A model generated the notes under the pieces. The model saw only the letters and a program-made list of their open reading frames with translations. It searched no databases and was not told the origin of the DNA. Below are positions 7,588-16,317 of a DNA stretch of 64,000 nt, piece by piece. The translations under genes were made by a program, and so were the position numbers. Source of the stretch: Gudongella sp964575895 (GTDB lineage: Bacteria > Bacillota > Clostridia > Tissierellales > Tissierellaceae); the NCBI GenBank assembly GCA_964575895.1, contig CAZNTE010000005.1:42520-106519 (forward strand). Reading direction: 5' to 3'. Position 1 is the stretch's first letter; each line of letters opens with the position of its first letter.

Positions 7588-8691
7588 ATGAAAACAAACT
7601 ACCACTTATTAATATCTGGGTATTATGGATTTGATAATAGCGGAGATGATGCTATATTGAAAGCTATGATCAAAGATATTAAATCAAGGGATGAAAAATT
7701 GAATATTAAGGTCTTATCTAATAATCCTATTAGAACAAAAGAGATATATAATGTGGAGTCTGTAAATAGATTTAATTATAGAGAAGTTATTCACGCCATG
7801 AGGGAAACAGACCTATTTATATCTGGTGGAGGAAGTTTACTCCAGGATGTTACATCCACACGATCAATTCTCTATTATTTGTCATTGATGGTCCTGGCAT
7901 TAATATTAAGGAAACCAATAATGGTGTATGCAAACGGTATTGGTCCAATAAATAGGAAATTTAATAGAGTATTGACAAGATTCATATTAAATAAGGTGAA
8001 GATCATAACCTTAAGAGATGAGGGTTCAAAAGAATACATTAGAGAATTAAATGTGAGGAATAAGAATGTCCATGTAACTGCAGATCCAGTATTTACACTG
8101 GAAGCGGCAGATGATAATAGGATAAATGAAATTTTCAACGTTGAAAGTATACCAACTGATAAAAAGATGATAGGGGTAGCTATTAGGCACTGGAAAGATG
8201 ATGAGATGCTTATAAAAGTAGTTGCTGAAACAGTGGAAAGAATTTCAGAAGATTATAATGTTAATGTAGTTTTAGTTCCAATGCATTATCCAGAAGATCT
8301 TAAAATAAGCAATTCCTTATGTGACTTAGTCAAGACAGAAAATTGTTACGTATTACAGAATAAGTATCCTGTTGAGGAAATTATGGGTATTATAAAGGGC
8401 ATGGATATTATTATTGGTATGCGATTACACACTTTAATATATGCTGCAACCCAAGAAGTACCCATGGTTGGCTTGGTTTATGATCCTAAAATAGAAGGAT
8501 TTCTTAAAGAGATGGACATAAGTAGTTGGATAAAAGTTGATAGCATAGATGATAGTAACCTATATAAATTATTCCAAGAAACCTGGAACAATAAGGTAGA
8601 GCTTAGAAAATCAATTTCCATTAAACACGAAAAGTTTAGAGAACTTGCAAGGATGAATATAGACAAAGTATTTGAATATTTGGGTAGGTGA
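7588..8691 (+). CDS. csaB: Polysaccharide pyruvyl transferase CsaB
   Basis: A 367-residue protein of the pyruvyltransferase family. Key blocks are GYYGFDNSGDDAILKAMI at the N-terminus, SGGGSLLQDVTSTRSILYYL (about 75-94) and GMRLHTLIYAATQEVPMVGLVYDPKI near 275-300. CsaB puts a pyruvate ketal from PEP onto an amino-hexose of the secondary cell-wall polymer, and the modification is the anchor for SLH-domain surface proteins in Bacillus anthracis and others. It lies 12 bases after the ligase gene and 4 before tagA, so it sits in one operon. It predicts SLH proteins elsewhere in the genome. Confidence in the family is high. Confidence 0.9.
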   Translation: MKTNYHLLISGYYGFDNSGDDAILKAMIKDIKSRDEKLNIKVLSNNPIRTKEIYNVESVNRFNYREVIHAMRETDLFISGGGSLLQDVTSTRSILYYLSLMVLALILRKPIMVYANGIGPINRKFNRVLTRFILNKVKIITLRDEGSKEYIRELNVRNKNVHVTADPVFTLEAADDNRINEIFNVESIPTDKKMIGVAIRHWKDDEMLIKVVAETVERISEDYNVNVVLVPMHYPEDLKISNSLCDLVKTENCYVLQNKYPVEEIMGIIKGMDIIIGMRLHTLIYAATQEVPMVGLVYDPKIEGFLKEMDISSWIKVDSIDDSNLYKLFQETWNNKVELRKSISIKHEKFRELARMNIDKVFEYLGR

Positions 8692-8695
8692 TTAA

Positions 8696-9469
8696 GTGAA
8701 AACAGTTAGTAAAGTGAATATATTTGGGGTAGAAGTACAAAATACAGCACTAGATGATGTGTCAAGGACCTTGAGTAATAATTTAATTAATAAGAATAAG
8801 ACTGTAGTCTACACACCAAACACCGAAATAGTCATGGCTGCTAAGAAGGATATAACAATTAGAGATATAATTAATAAGGGAGATATTGTGATCCCTGATG
8901 GAATAGGATTGCTACATGGAGCTAGACTAAAAGGGATTCGAATAAAAGAGAGAGTAACAGGGTATGATACTTCCATGAAATTATTGGATATTGCCAATGA
9001 AAATGGTTATAGATTGTATCTACTAGGCAGTAAGGATGGAAGTGGGAAGAAGGCCATGGATAATTTGAGTTTGAAATATCCTAACCTAGTAGTAAGTGGT
9101 TATCATCATGGATATTTCAAGGGAAGTCATTTTGATGGTAATTTCAGTGAGGAAGAGAATATGGTTGTGGAAGATATTAACAATTCTAATACAGACATAT
9201 TATTTGTAGGTTTTGGCTTCCCAAAACAGGAATTATGGATAAATAATAATAAAGACAGATTGAAAGTTTCAATAATAATAGGAAATGGTGGAGTAATAGA
9301 TATATTGGCTGGGGAAGCTAAGCGGGCACCAGATATATTCATAAAAATGGGGTTGGAATGGTTATATAGACTGATTTCTGATCCATCAAGAGTAAAAAGA
9401 CAAATAGTTTTACCCCTTTTTCTTATACAAGCATTTTTCAGTAAAAATAAAATTAAGGAAATCAAATGA
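8696..9469 (+). CDS. tagA: WecB/TagA/CpsF family glycosyltransferase (GT26)
   Basis: A 257-residue enzyme with all family motifs in order: YTPNTEIVMAAK, VIPDGIGLLHGARL, RVTGYDTSM, FGFPKQELWI and GNGGVIDILAGEAKRAPDIF followed by GLEWLYRLISDPSR. TagA adds N-acetylmannosamine to undecaprenyl-PP-GlcNAc, the second step of wall teichoic acid or secondary polymer linkage-unit synthesis. The start is GTG 8696, four bases after csaB stops. Together with csaB and the ligase it supports a pyruvylated, undecaprenyl-linked wall polymer. The C-terminal membrane-association region is intact. Confidence 0.9.
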   Translation: MKTVSKVNIFGVEVQNTALDDVSRTLSNNLINKNKTVVYTPNTEIVMAAKKDITIRDIINKGDIVIPDGIGLLHGARLKGIRIKERVTGYDTSMKLLDIANENGYRLYLLGSKDGSGKKAMDNLSLKYPNLVVSGYHHGYFKGSHFDGNFSEEENMVVEDINNSNTDILFVGFGFPKQELWINNNKDRLKVSIIIGNGGVIDILAGEAKRAPDIFIKMGLEWLYRLISDPSRVKRQIVLPLFLIQAFFSKNKIKEIK

Positions 9470-9483
9470 GGAGGATTTAATTA

Positions 9484-11457
9484 ATGAGTATTGATAAGTT
9501 AAGTGTTGATACCATAAGAATGTTATCAGCGGAGGCAGTAGAAAAAGCGAATTCAGGTCATCCAGGACTACCACTAGGAGCTGCTCCAATGGCCTATACT
9601 CTATGGGCAAAAGCAATGAATCACAATGGTAAAAACCCCAATTGGGTAAATAGAGATAGGTTTATTCTATCAGCAGGACATGGTTCAATGTTACTTTATT
9701 CTCTATTACACTTGTTCCAGTATGGAGTTACCTTGGATGATATTAAGAATTTCAGACAGCTAGACTCCAAGACTCCGGGACATCCAGAATTTGGACATAC
9801 AAAAGGTGTGGAGGCTACTACTGGTCCCTTAGGTCAGGGGATATCAACAGCAGTTGGAATGGCCATGGCTGAAGCTCATTTAGCAGCAAGATTCAATAAA
9901 GAGGATTCAAAAATTATTGATCACTATACCTATGTACTTTGTGGCGATGGAGACTTAATGGAAGGCATAAGTAATGAATCTGCATCATTAGCTGGAACAC
10001 TACAGTTGGGCAAGCTGATTGTTTTGTATGATTCTAATTCTATATCCATTGAAGGAAGCACAGATCTAGCCTTTACGGAAAGTGTAAGAGGAAGATATGA
10101 GGCATTGGGATGGGATACGATTCTAGTGGAAGATGGACAGGATATGAAGGCTATAGAATCTGCTATTTATAAGGCCAAAGAGGTTGGTAATAAACCAACT
10201 TTAATAGAAATAATAACAAATATTGGTTTTGGAACTGAGAAACAGGATTCAGCATCAGCACATGGAGAACCATTGGGAGAGCATAATTTAAATGTACTAC
10301 GAAAGAATTTGAATTGGAATCTTGAACCATTTAGCATTCCTGAAAGTGTTGAAAAACATATGGAAGAGCTGATTAAGATTGGGGAAGAAAAAGAGATTCA
10401 GTGGAATGAGAGCTTCACTTCATATAAGAACAAGTATCCACAACTAGCTGATGAGTTTAATAAATGGTTAAGTGGAGAAATAGATGATGAGTATTTAGAA
10501 TCTGATGAGTTTTGGGCATTTGAAAAAGGAGTAGCTACTAGAGAAGCCTCTGGGATAATAATTAATAGATTAGCAGAAAAGGTTCCAAACTTATTTGGAG
10601 GTTCAGCAGACCTAGCCCCTTCTAACAAAACTAACATGAAAAATAGAAAAACTTTTTCTAAGAATGATTACTCAGGTTCAAATGTTCACTTTGGAGTAAG
10701 GGAACATGGAATGGCTGCAGCCCTAAATGGTTTGACTCTTCATGGAGGGTTAAAAGCATTTGGAGGGACATTCTTTATATTCTCAGATTACATGAAACCT
10801 GCTATGAGATTATCATCATTAATGGAATTGCCAGTAACTTATGTATTAACTCATGACAGTATAGGTGTTGGAGAGGATGGACCAACTCATCAACCAATTG
10901 AGCAACTTGCAGTTTTCAGATCTCAACCTAACTTCATAACCTATAGACCTGCTGATGCTAGAGAAACAGCAGCTGGTTGGTATATAGCTATGAAGAGTAA
11001 GAAAACACCTATTGGTCTAGTACTTTCAAGACAAGGACTTCCTTTATTAGAAGGAACAGGTAAAGAGGCCTTAAAAGGCGGATATGTCTTAAAGAAAGAG
11101 ACTAAGGAATTAAAGCTAATCCTATTAGCCACAGGTTCAGAAGTTGAAATAGCATATAAGGCACAAAGCATTCTTGAAGATAAAGGATATGGCGCTAGAC
11201 TAGTAAGCATGCCTTCATGGGAATTATTTGAAATGCAATCTGAAGAGTATAAAGGGGAAGTATTGCCAAAGAATGTAAGAACAAGAGTTGCTATTGAAGC
11301 TGGAACATCCATGGGATGGCATAAATATACTGGACTTGATGGAGCTATTATATCATTAGATCACTTTGGAGGATCAGCACCTGGAAATCAACTTTTTGAA
11401 AAATTTGGATTTAATGTGGAGAATCTTGTAGAAACAGCATTAAATCTATTGGGCTAA
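9484..11457 (+). CDS. tkt: Transketolase
   Basis: Full-length 657-residue thiamine-diphosphate enzyme of the non-oxidative pentose phosphate pathway. It transfers two-carbon ketol units between sugar phosphates. Seen in order: AEAVEKANSGHPGLPLGAAP at the N-terminus, AGHGSMLLYSLLHL, the ThDP/Mg site GDGDLMEGISNESASLAG...YDSNSISIEG (about 155-200), the central pyrimidine domain with HFGVREHGMAAALNG, and VLTHDSIGVGEDGPTHQP carrying conserved histidines. It starts 14 bases after tagA behind GAGGAGG, so it may be co-transcribed with the surface cluster, and a terminator follows. No oddities. Confidence 0.95.
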   Translation: MSIDKLSVDTIRMLSAEAVEKANSGHPGLPLGAAPMAYTLWAKAMNHNGKNPNWVNRDRFILSAGHGSMLLYSLLHLFQYGVTLDDIKNFRQLDSKTPGHPEFGHTKGVEATTGPLGQGISTAVGMAMAEAHLAARFNKEDSKIIDHYTYVLCGDGDLMEGISNESASLAGTLQLGKLIVLYDSNSISIEGSTDLAFTESVRGRYEALGWDTILVEDGQDMKAIESAIYKAKEVGNKPTLIEIITNIGFGTEKQDSASAHGEPLGEHNLNVLRKNLNWNLEPFSIPESVEKHMEELIKIGEEKEIQWNESFTSYKNKYPQLADEFNKWLSGEIDDEYLESDEFWAFEKGVATREASGIIINRLAEKVPNLFGGSADLAPSNKTNMKNRKTFSKNDYSGSNVHFGVREHGMAAALNGLTLHGGLKAFGGTFFIFSDYMKPAMRLSSLMELPVTYVLTHDSIGVGEDGPTHQPIEQLAVFRSQPNFITYRPADARETAAGWYIAMKSKKTPIGLVLSRQGLPLLEGTGKEALKGGYVLKKETKELKLILLATGSEVEIAYKAQSILEDKGYGARLVSMPSWELFEMQSEEYKGEVLPKNVRTRVAIEAGTSMGWHKYTGLDGAIISLDHFGGSAPGNQLFEKFGFNVENLVETALNLLG

Positions 11458-11460
11458 TGA

Positions 11461-11496
11461 AATAGGGGGCAATAAAAGCTCCCTATTTATATTTTA
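11461..11496 (+). terminator. Intrinsic terminator after tkt
   Basis: AATAGGGGGC and GCTCCCTATT form a 10-bp stem (one G-T pair) with a seven-base loop, followed by TATATTTT. Confidence 0.7.
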
Positions 11497-11539
11497 GATA
11501 TATTTTGATATAATTGATATAAATTAAACGAAATAAAAT

Positions 11540-11568
11540 TTGCAATAGGATATTTAACATGGTAAAAT
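11540..11568 (+). promoter_or_regulatory. Promoter of the class V aminotransferase gene
   Basis: TTGCAA at 11540-11545 and TAAAAT at 11563-11568, spacer exactly 17 bases, 39 bases upstream of the start codon. It is preceded by a terminator, so the gene appears monocistronic. Confidence 0.6.
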
Positions 11569-11607
11569 AAGAATTAACAATATTAAATAAATAGGAGGTC
11601 ATATATA

Positions 11608-12750
11608 ATGAAAAACCGTCGTTTAGTAATGATTCCAGGACCAACTCCAGTTGTTAGGTCTATTCAAGACCAAATGGGTAGAGAAACTGTTGCCTTTGGA
11701 GATCCAGGATTTGTAAAGGACTTCAAGGAATTACTAGTTGATCTTAAAGAATTATGGAAAGCATCAGGAGAAGTTTTCGTTGTAGCTGGTACAGGAACAA
11801 TGGGAATGGAAATGGCCATTGCAAATGTATTAAAACCTGGTGATAATCTACTTATAGTATCTCATGGTTATTTTGGAGACAGATTTATTGAACTAACTGA
11901 AAGAAAAGGTATTAATGTTGATGTTATTTCTGCTGAGTGGGGACAAATTGTACCAGTTGAGGAAATCGAGAAGAAACTTTCTGAAAAGCATTATCATGCT
12001 GTGACTGTAACTCATGTTGATACTTCCACAGGAGTTTGTGCACCTGTTGCTGAAGTTGGAGAGATGATGAAGAAATTCCCAGAGACTATCTACATCGTTG
12101 ATGGAGTTTGTGCAACAGCTGGTGAAAGAGAATACTTTGATGATATGAACATAGATGTTCTATTAACAGGATCTCAAAAAGCTTTTGGAGTTGCTCCAGG
12201 ACTTGAAATGCTTTGGGCAAGTGAAAAGGCATTAGCTAGAAGAAAAGAAATAGGAACTATTCCTGAATACTATGTTGACTTTGAAAAATGGTTGCCAGTT
12301 ATGCATGATACCTCTAAGTACTATGCTACTCCAGCAGTTAATATGGTTTGGGCACTTAAGGAGTCAGTAAGACTTATTAAAGAAGAGGGAATCGAAGAAA
12401 GATATGATAGACATGTTAAAGTTGCCAAGGCAATGCAAGCAGCTTTAGAGGAGATGGGCTTTAAAATATTAGCTAATAAGGACTACAGAGCAGTTACCTT
12501 ATCTAATGTTTTATACCCAGAAGGAATTGATGATCTTAAGTTTAGAACTATCCTAGCAGAGGAAGGATCTCAAGTAGCAGGTGGACTTGGAGCTTATGCA
12601 GGCAAAATGTTTAGAATAGGTCATATGGGAAATATTGACATGCATGACTTAGTAGGAGCTATATCAGGAATCGAGAGAACCTTATATAGACTAGGCGTAG
12701 ATGTACTTGGCAAAGGTGTAGCTACACTACAAAGAGAGTTATTAAAATAA
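11608..12750 (+). CDS. Class V aminotransferase (alanine/serine-glyoxylate type)
   Basis: A 380-residue PLP aminotransferase of the AGXT/serine-pyruvate group. It begins MIPGPTPVV, characteristic of the group, and has VAGTGTMGMEMAIANVL, VDGVCATAGE (cofactor-binding Asp) and TGSQKAFGVAPGLEM, in which K191 is the PLP lysine. Family members interconvert glyoxylate/glycine, serine/hydroxypyruvate and alanine/pyruvate. In Clostridia such enzymes often work in serine-glycine metabolism and may be paired with a SerA dehydrogenase, which is not adjacent here. It has its own promoter and a shared terminator. The exact substrate pair is uncertain; phosphoserine aminotransferase is less likely because of the AGXT-type N-terminus. 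Confidence 0.85.
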   Translation: MKNRRLVMIPGPTPVVRSIQDQMGRETVAFGDPGFVKDFKELLVDLKELWKASGEVFVVAGTGTMGMEMAIANVLKPGDNLLIVSHGYFGDRFIELTERKGINVDVISAEWGQIVPVEEIEKKLSEKHYHAVTVTHVDTSTGVCAPVAEVGEMMKKFPETIYIVDGVCATAGEREYFDDMNIDVLLTGSQKAFGVAPGLEMLWASEKALARRKEIGTIPEYYVDFEKWLPVMHDTSKYYATPAVNMVWALKESVRLIKEEGIEERYDRHVKVAKAMQAALEEMGFKILANKDYRAVTLSNVLYPEGIDDLKFRTILAEEGSQVAGGLGAYAGKMFRIGHMGNIDMHDLVGAISGIERTLYRLGVDVLGKGVATLQRELLK

Positions 12751-12761
12751 ATTGATTTAAG

Positions 12762-12797
12762 AAAGGCTTATTCTTCTAATTAGAGGAATAAGCCTTT
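12762..12797. terminator. Bidirectional terminator between convergent genes
   Basis: A 16-bp stem (AAAGGCTTATTCTTCT pairing with AGAGGAATAAGCCTTT, one G-T pair) around AATT. It has T-rich flanks in both directions and sits between the aminotransferase and the minus-strand cyclo-ligase gene. Confidence 0.85.
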
Positions 12798-12799
12798 TA

Positions 12800-13393
12800 T
12801 TATCTACCTGTCTCGTATAGTCCTTCTTCACAAGGGAGAAGACCATTTTCTGTAATTATCATATCTACTGGGACATCAAAGCTCTCTCTTGGAACTCTAC
12901 TTAAAACCTGTAGTCCAAATCCGATAGCAATTTTCTTAACATCTCTTCTAAGTTTTGGCAGGAATCTATCGTAATATCCTCCGCCATAACCAATACGATA
13001 TCCATAATGATCGAAGACTACACCTGGAACAATAACTAAATCAATATCCGTTGGATCCATATATCTTATAAATTCAGCCTTCGGGGTTAGAATATTATAA
13101 TATCCTGGCTCTAATTCTTCAAAAGATTTAATTTCTGATGGTTTTAACTCTTTAGTTTCATGAACGGCTATAGGGACAACAATTCTCTTGCCATCATCCA
13201 AGGCTTGTTTTATAAAATCATGAGTATCTACTTCATCTGAAAAACTAACAAAACACATTATAACATCAGCGTTTTTATAGTATGTAGTAGATAGAATATT
13301 TGATGCTACTCTTTTGCTAAAGGATAAATGGTTTAGGGGTGTAAGCTTAGATCTTTCGTTTAATATATCTTTTCTTAATGTTATTTTATCCAA
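12800..13393 (-). CDS. fthC: 5-formyltetrahydrofolate cyclo-ligase
   Basis: About 197 residues; converts 5-formyl-THF to 5,10-methenyl-THF with ATP, returning the storage folate to the one-carbon pool. Family blocks: LRKDILNERSKL at the N-terminus, VPGVVFDHYGYRIGYGGGYYDRFL near 123-146 (phosphate-binding glycine-rich loop) and AIGFGLQVL. The start was set at TTG 13393 because GAGGTG at 13405-13400 lies 6 bases upstream of it. The upstream GTG at 13402 overlaps that ribosome site and would lack one of its own. It is convergent with the aminotransferase and divergent from ftsE. Confidence 0.92.
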   Translation of the reverse strand: MDKITLRKDILNERSKLTPLNHLSFSKRVASNILSTTYYKNADVIMCFVSFSDEVDTHDFIKQALDDGKRIVVPIAVHETKELKPSEIKSFEELEPGYYNILTPKAEFIRYMDPTDIDLVIVPGVVFDHYGYRIGYGGGYYDRFLPKLRRDVKKIAIGFGLQVLSRVPRESFDVPVDMIITENGLLPCEEGLYETGR

Positions 13394-13502
13394 ATTAATC
13401 ACCTCAAACAGTTTATTTATAAGTTTATTTAATATATAATATATAACATTAGGATGTATTAAGTCAAAATATATTTACACATTAGACTATTGAGGTGATA
13501 AG

Positions 13503-14198
13503 GTGATAAAATTTGTAGATATCTGCAAAGAATACAAAGCAGGGGTAACTGCTCTTTATAACATAAATACGGAAATAGATAAGGGAGAATTCGTTTTTTT
13601 AGTTGGATCAAGTGGAGCTGGAAAATCCACCTTAATTAAGCTTCTTCTAAAAGAGGAAGGAGTTACATCAGGGAGAGTGTTTTTAAATAACAAGGATATT
13701 ACTTGGGTTCCAAACAGGAGAATACCTTATATTAGAAGACAAATTGGCGTTGTTTTTCAGGACTTTAGGTTGTTGCCAAATAAGACAATCTATGAAAATG
13801 TTGCCTTTGCAATGGAAATTATAGGGGCTCATCCAAGGGAAATCAGAAGAAGGGTTCCAATGATACTTAGTATGGTTGATCTAAGTAGAAAAGCAGGTAG
13901 CTATCCTGATCAACTATCTGGGGGAGAACAACAGAGGGTATCCATTGCTAGAGCTATAGTTAATAATCCCCCTGTTCTTATAGCGGATGAACCCACTGGA
14001 AATTTAGACCCTGATACTGCTAAGGAGATAATGAGAGTATTACAGGATATAAATAACAGAGGTACAACTATTGTTATGGCAACCCATGCCAAGGACATTG
14101 TAAATACCATGAAAAAGAGAGTTATTGCTCTTGATGGAGGAAGACTTGTAAGAGATGAACAGAAGGGTGGTTATAGCATTGAAATTCCGAGTGTTTAA
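13503..14198 (+). CDS. ftsE: Cell-division ATP-binding protein FtsE
   Basis: A 231-residue ABC ATPase. Walker A GSSGAGKSTL, Q-loop VFQDFRLL, signature LSGGEQQRVSIARAI, Walker B VLIADEPTGNLD and switch His in ATHAKDIV are all intact. FtsE binds FtsX at the division septum and drives activation of a periplasmic or wall-side hydrolase. The start is GTG 13503 with GAGGTG five bases away. Its gene overlaps ftsX by 20 bases, and the M23 peptidase gene follows, giving the FtsEX-hydrolase arrangement. No clear promoter was found in the AT-rich 13403-13502 gap. Confidence 0.95.
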   Translation: MIKFVDICKEYKAGVTALYNINTEIDKGEFVFLVGSSGAGKSTLIKLLLKEEGVTSGRVFLNNKDITWVPNRRIPYIRRQIGVVFQDFRLLPNKTIYENVAFAMEIIGAHPREIRRRVPMILSMVDLSRKAGSYPDQLSGGEQQRVSIARAIVNNPPVLIADEPTGNLDPDTAKEIMRVLQDINNRGTTIVMATHAKDIVNTMKKRVIALDGGRLVRDEQKGGYSIEIPSV

Positions 14199-15075
14199 AA
14201 ATATCATAAAGCAGGGATTTCAAAGTATGTGGAGAAATAGAGGTATGGGAGCTGCTTCTGTAACTAGTATTTCTGCTGTTTTACTGATCCTTGGCGTTGT
14301 ACTTATATTAGTTCTTAGTATAAACAATGTAGTTTTAGATACTAAGGTCAAGTTTGATGAAATAGAAGTCTTCTTAGAAGATGATCTTGATAGTAGTGTA
14401 TTGGATAATATAGAAAATACGGTAAAAGATAAAAATGGTGTCATATCAATTATGTTTAGATCAAAGGATCAAGCCTTGGATCTAATGAAGGAAGAGTGGG
14501 GGGAAGAAGCTTATTTATTGGAGGGCTTGGATACCAATCCCTTGCCTGATTCATATATTGTAAAAGTAAATGATATAGAATTCGCAGAAGATTTAGTAAA
14601 TACTATAAAAATGCTTGACGGAGTTGAAGAAGTAAAATATTATAAAGATATAATAGACAAACTATTGATTTTTGCAGGGTATATAAGGTTTGGTGGGATA
14701 GTAATTATTGGAATACTAGTATTTGTTTCAGTATTTATAATTTCAAATACAATTAAGATAACAGTTTCATCAAGAAGGCGAGAAATTAATATAATGAAAT
14801 ACGTGGGTGCAACCAATGGATATATTAGAGGACCCTTTATTATGGAGGGAATATTCTTTGGAATAATTGGTGCAGCCTTATCCATTGGTCTTGTATATTT
14901 TGGATATGAGTATTTTTATAATTCCATGAATGAAAAGTTATATAATTTATTTACATTCTACCTGGTATCCCCAGAGTCAATATTTAGGGATATAGCCATA
15001 ATGTTTGGAACAATAGGATCAGGCATTGGAGCTTTAGGAAGTTTAGTTTCCTTGAAGAGATTTCTAAATGTTTAG
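14179..15075 (+). CDS. ftsX: Cell-division permease-like protein FtsX
   Basis: About 298 residues with the FtsX topology: N-terminal cytoplasmic FKNIIKQGFQSMWRNRGMGAAS, membrane helix 1 (about 25-50), a large extracytoplasmic domain (about 50-165) and three C-terminal helices. The conserved STIKITVSSRRREINIMKYVGAT-like loop is present as ISNTIKITVSSRRREI. TTG 14179 was chosen over ATG 14155 because AAGGGTGG stands 8 bases upstream and family members begin MKFRxFK. FtsX transmits FtsE's ATPase cycle to a hydrolase outside; the next gene encodes a likely partner. Confidence 0.93.
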   Translation: MKFRVFKNIIKQGFQSMWRNRGMGAASVTSISAVLLILGVVLILVLSINNVVLDTKVKFDEIEVFLEDDLDSSVLDNIENTVKDKNGVISIMFRSKDQALDLMKEEWGEEAYLLEGLDTNPLPDSYIVKVNDIEFAEDLVNTIKMLDGVEEVKYYKDIIDKLLIFAGYIRFGGIVIIGILVFVSVFIISNTIKITVSSRRREINIMKYVGATNGYIRGPFIMEGIFFGIIGAALSIGLVYFGYEYFYNSMNEKLYNLFTFYLVSPESIFRDIAIMFGTIGSGIGALGSLVSLKRFLNV

Positions 15076-15086
15076 GAGGTGTCGAT

Positions 15087-16223
15087 TTGAATAAAAAGAA
15101 AATACTAGTATTGATTATAGCTTTAGTTATGGTTTTTATCACTATAGTTCAAGTAAGTGGTCAATCAGTAAGCGACTTAAAAAAGAAGCAGGATGAACTT
15201 CAGAAGCAGATTGAAGAGACTAAAAAAGAGATTCAAGCCATGCAAGATCAGTCAAAAAGTATTGATGCCGAAATTAAACAAATAGATCTTAGGGTTTCAA
15301 ATGCATCATCCGAATTGGAGAATGTTGAAACTGAGCTAGAAATATTGAATGTTGAAATAGAAGACACTATTCTTACTTTAGAAGAGGCAGAAAAGAATAT
15401 TGAAGATAAAATTGATACATTTAATAGTAGACTAAGAGTAATGTATAAAAATGGCAATGTAGGATATATAGAAGTTCTACTATCATCAGACAATATAAAG
15501 GATTTTTTATCTAGGCAAGAGATGATACAGTCCATAGCTGATTATGATAAGGAACTCATTAAGTATATGAGAGAACAAAGGGATTTAATTGATGAGAAGA
15601 AGGTAGAATTGGAAGCTCAAAGAGCATCCGTTGAAGTAACTAAGTCAAAACTTGAAGCTAGAAAAAGAGATCTAGAGAAGGTAAGTAGAGAAAAAGAAAA
15701 CTTGATGGTTAAGATAACAGAAAACATCAAAGATTATGAGAAGGAATATGACGAACAGCTTAAATTAGCCAAGGAAATTGAAGCGGAAATAGTAAAGAGA
15801 TCAAGGAATACTGGACCATATTCTGGAGGAATAATGCAGTGGCCAGTGCCTGGAAATAGTAGAATTAGTTCATACTATGGATATAGAATTCATCCCATAT
15901 TTAAAGTCAAGAAGCTCCACACAGGTATTGATATTCCTGCTCCAACAGGAACTAGCATAGTTGCAGCTGCAGCTGGAACAGTTATTTATAGTGACTGGCT
16001 AGGTGGATATGGTCAGGTTGTAATGTTAGACCATGGTGGAGGTATTGTAACTCTTTATGCACATAATTCATCTAGATCAGTTTCAGAAGGAGCTGTGGTT
16101 AAAAGAGGAGATACAGTAGCAAAAGCAGGTAGCACAGGAAATTCTACTGGGCCACATCTTCATTTTGAGGTCAGAAAAGGTGGAGCATATGTGGATCCAA
16201 TCCCATGGTTAAAAGGAAATTAG
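15087..16223 (+). CDS. Coiled-coil M23 (LytM) peptidoglycan endopeptidase
   Basis: 378 residues: signal peptide (about 1-26, ending VSGQ), a long coiled coil (about 27-245, heptads rich in E/K/L/I) and an M23 domain (about 252-375). The zinc ligands are present: HTGID (His and Asp of HxxxD) and HLHFE. The enzyme is therefore predicted active, unlike E. coli EnvC, whose LytM domain only activates amidases. It starts TTG 15087 behind AGGAGGTG, 11 bases after ftsX, so it is probably the hydrolase controlled by FtsEX through the coiled coil, as for PcsB and CwlO. A terminator follows. Confidence 0.9.
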   Translation: MNKKKILVLIIALVMVFITIVQVSGQSVSDLKKKQDELQKQIEETKKEIQAMQDQSKSIDAEIKQIDLRVSNASSELENVETELEILNVEIEDTILTLEEAEKNIEDKIDTFNSRLRVMYKNGNVGYIEVLLSSDNIKDFLSRQEMIQSIADYDKELIKYMREQRDLIDEKKVELEAQRASVEVTKSKLEARKRDLEKVSREKENLMVKITENIKDYEKEYDEQLKLAKEIEAEIVKRSRNTGPYSGGIMQWPVPGNSRISSYYGYRIHPIFKVKKLHTGIDIPAPTGTSIVAAAAGTVIYSDWLGGYGQVVMLDHGGGIVTLYAHNSSRSVSEGAVVKRGDTVAKAGSTGNSTGPHLHFEVRKGGAYVDPIPWLKGN

Positions 16224-16227
16224 ATTT

Positions 16228-16252
16228 GGAGGAGAGAAATCTCCTCTTTTTA
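16228..16252 (+). terminator. Intrinsic terminator after the ftsEX operon
   Basis: GAGGAGA-GAAA-TCTCCTC, a 7-bp stem with a GAAA tetraloop and a G-T closing pair, followed by TTTTTATTATTT. Confidence 0.8.
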
Positions 16253-16271
16253 TTATTTGTTTTGTATTTTG

Positions 16272-16280
16272 TGCTATAAT
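16272..16280 (+). promoter_or_regulatory. Extended -10 promoter of ctpA
   Basis: TGCTATAAT is a consensus extended -10 element 38 bases before the start codon. The -35 region (ATTATT at 17 bases) is poor. Confidence 0.5.
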
Positions 16281-16317
16281 AAAGAAGTGAAATTAATTTT
16301 AAAATAGAGGTGTTCTC

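Noticed and set aside
13403..13502. Divergent promoters between fthC and ftsE
   Set aside because: The gap is almost pure A/T with several TATAAT-like words but no credible paired -35, so none is called.
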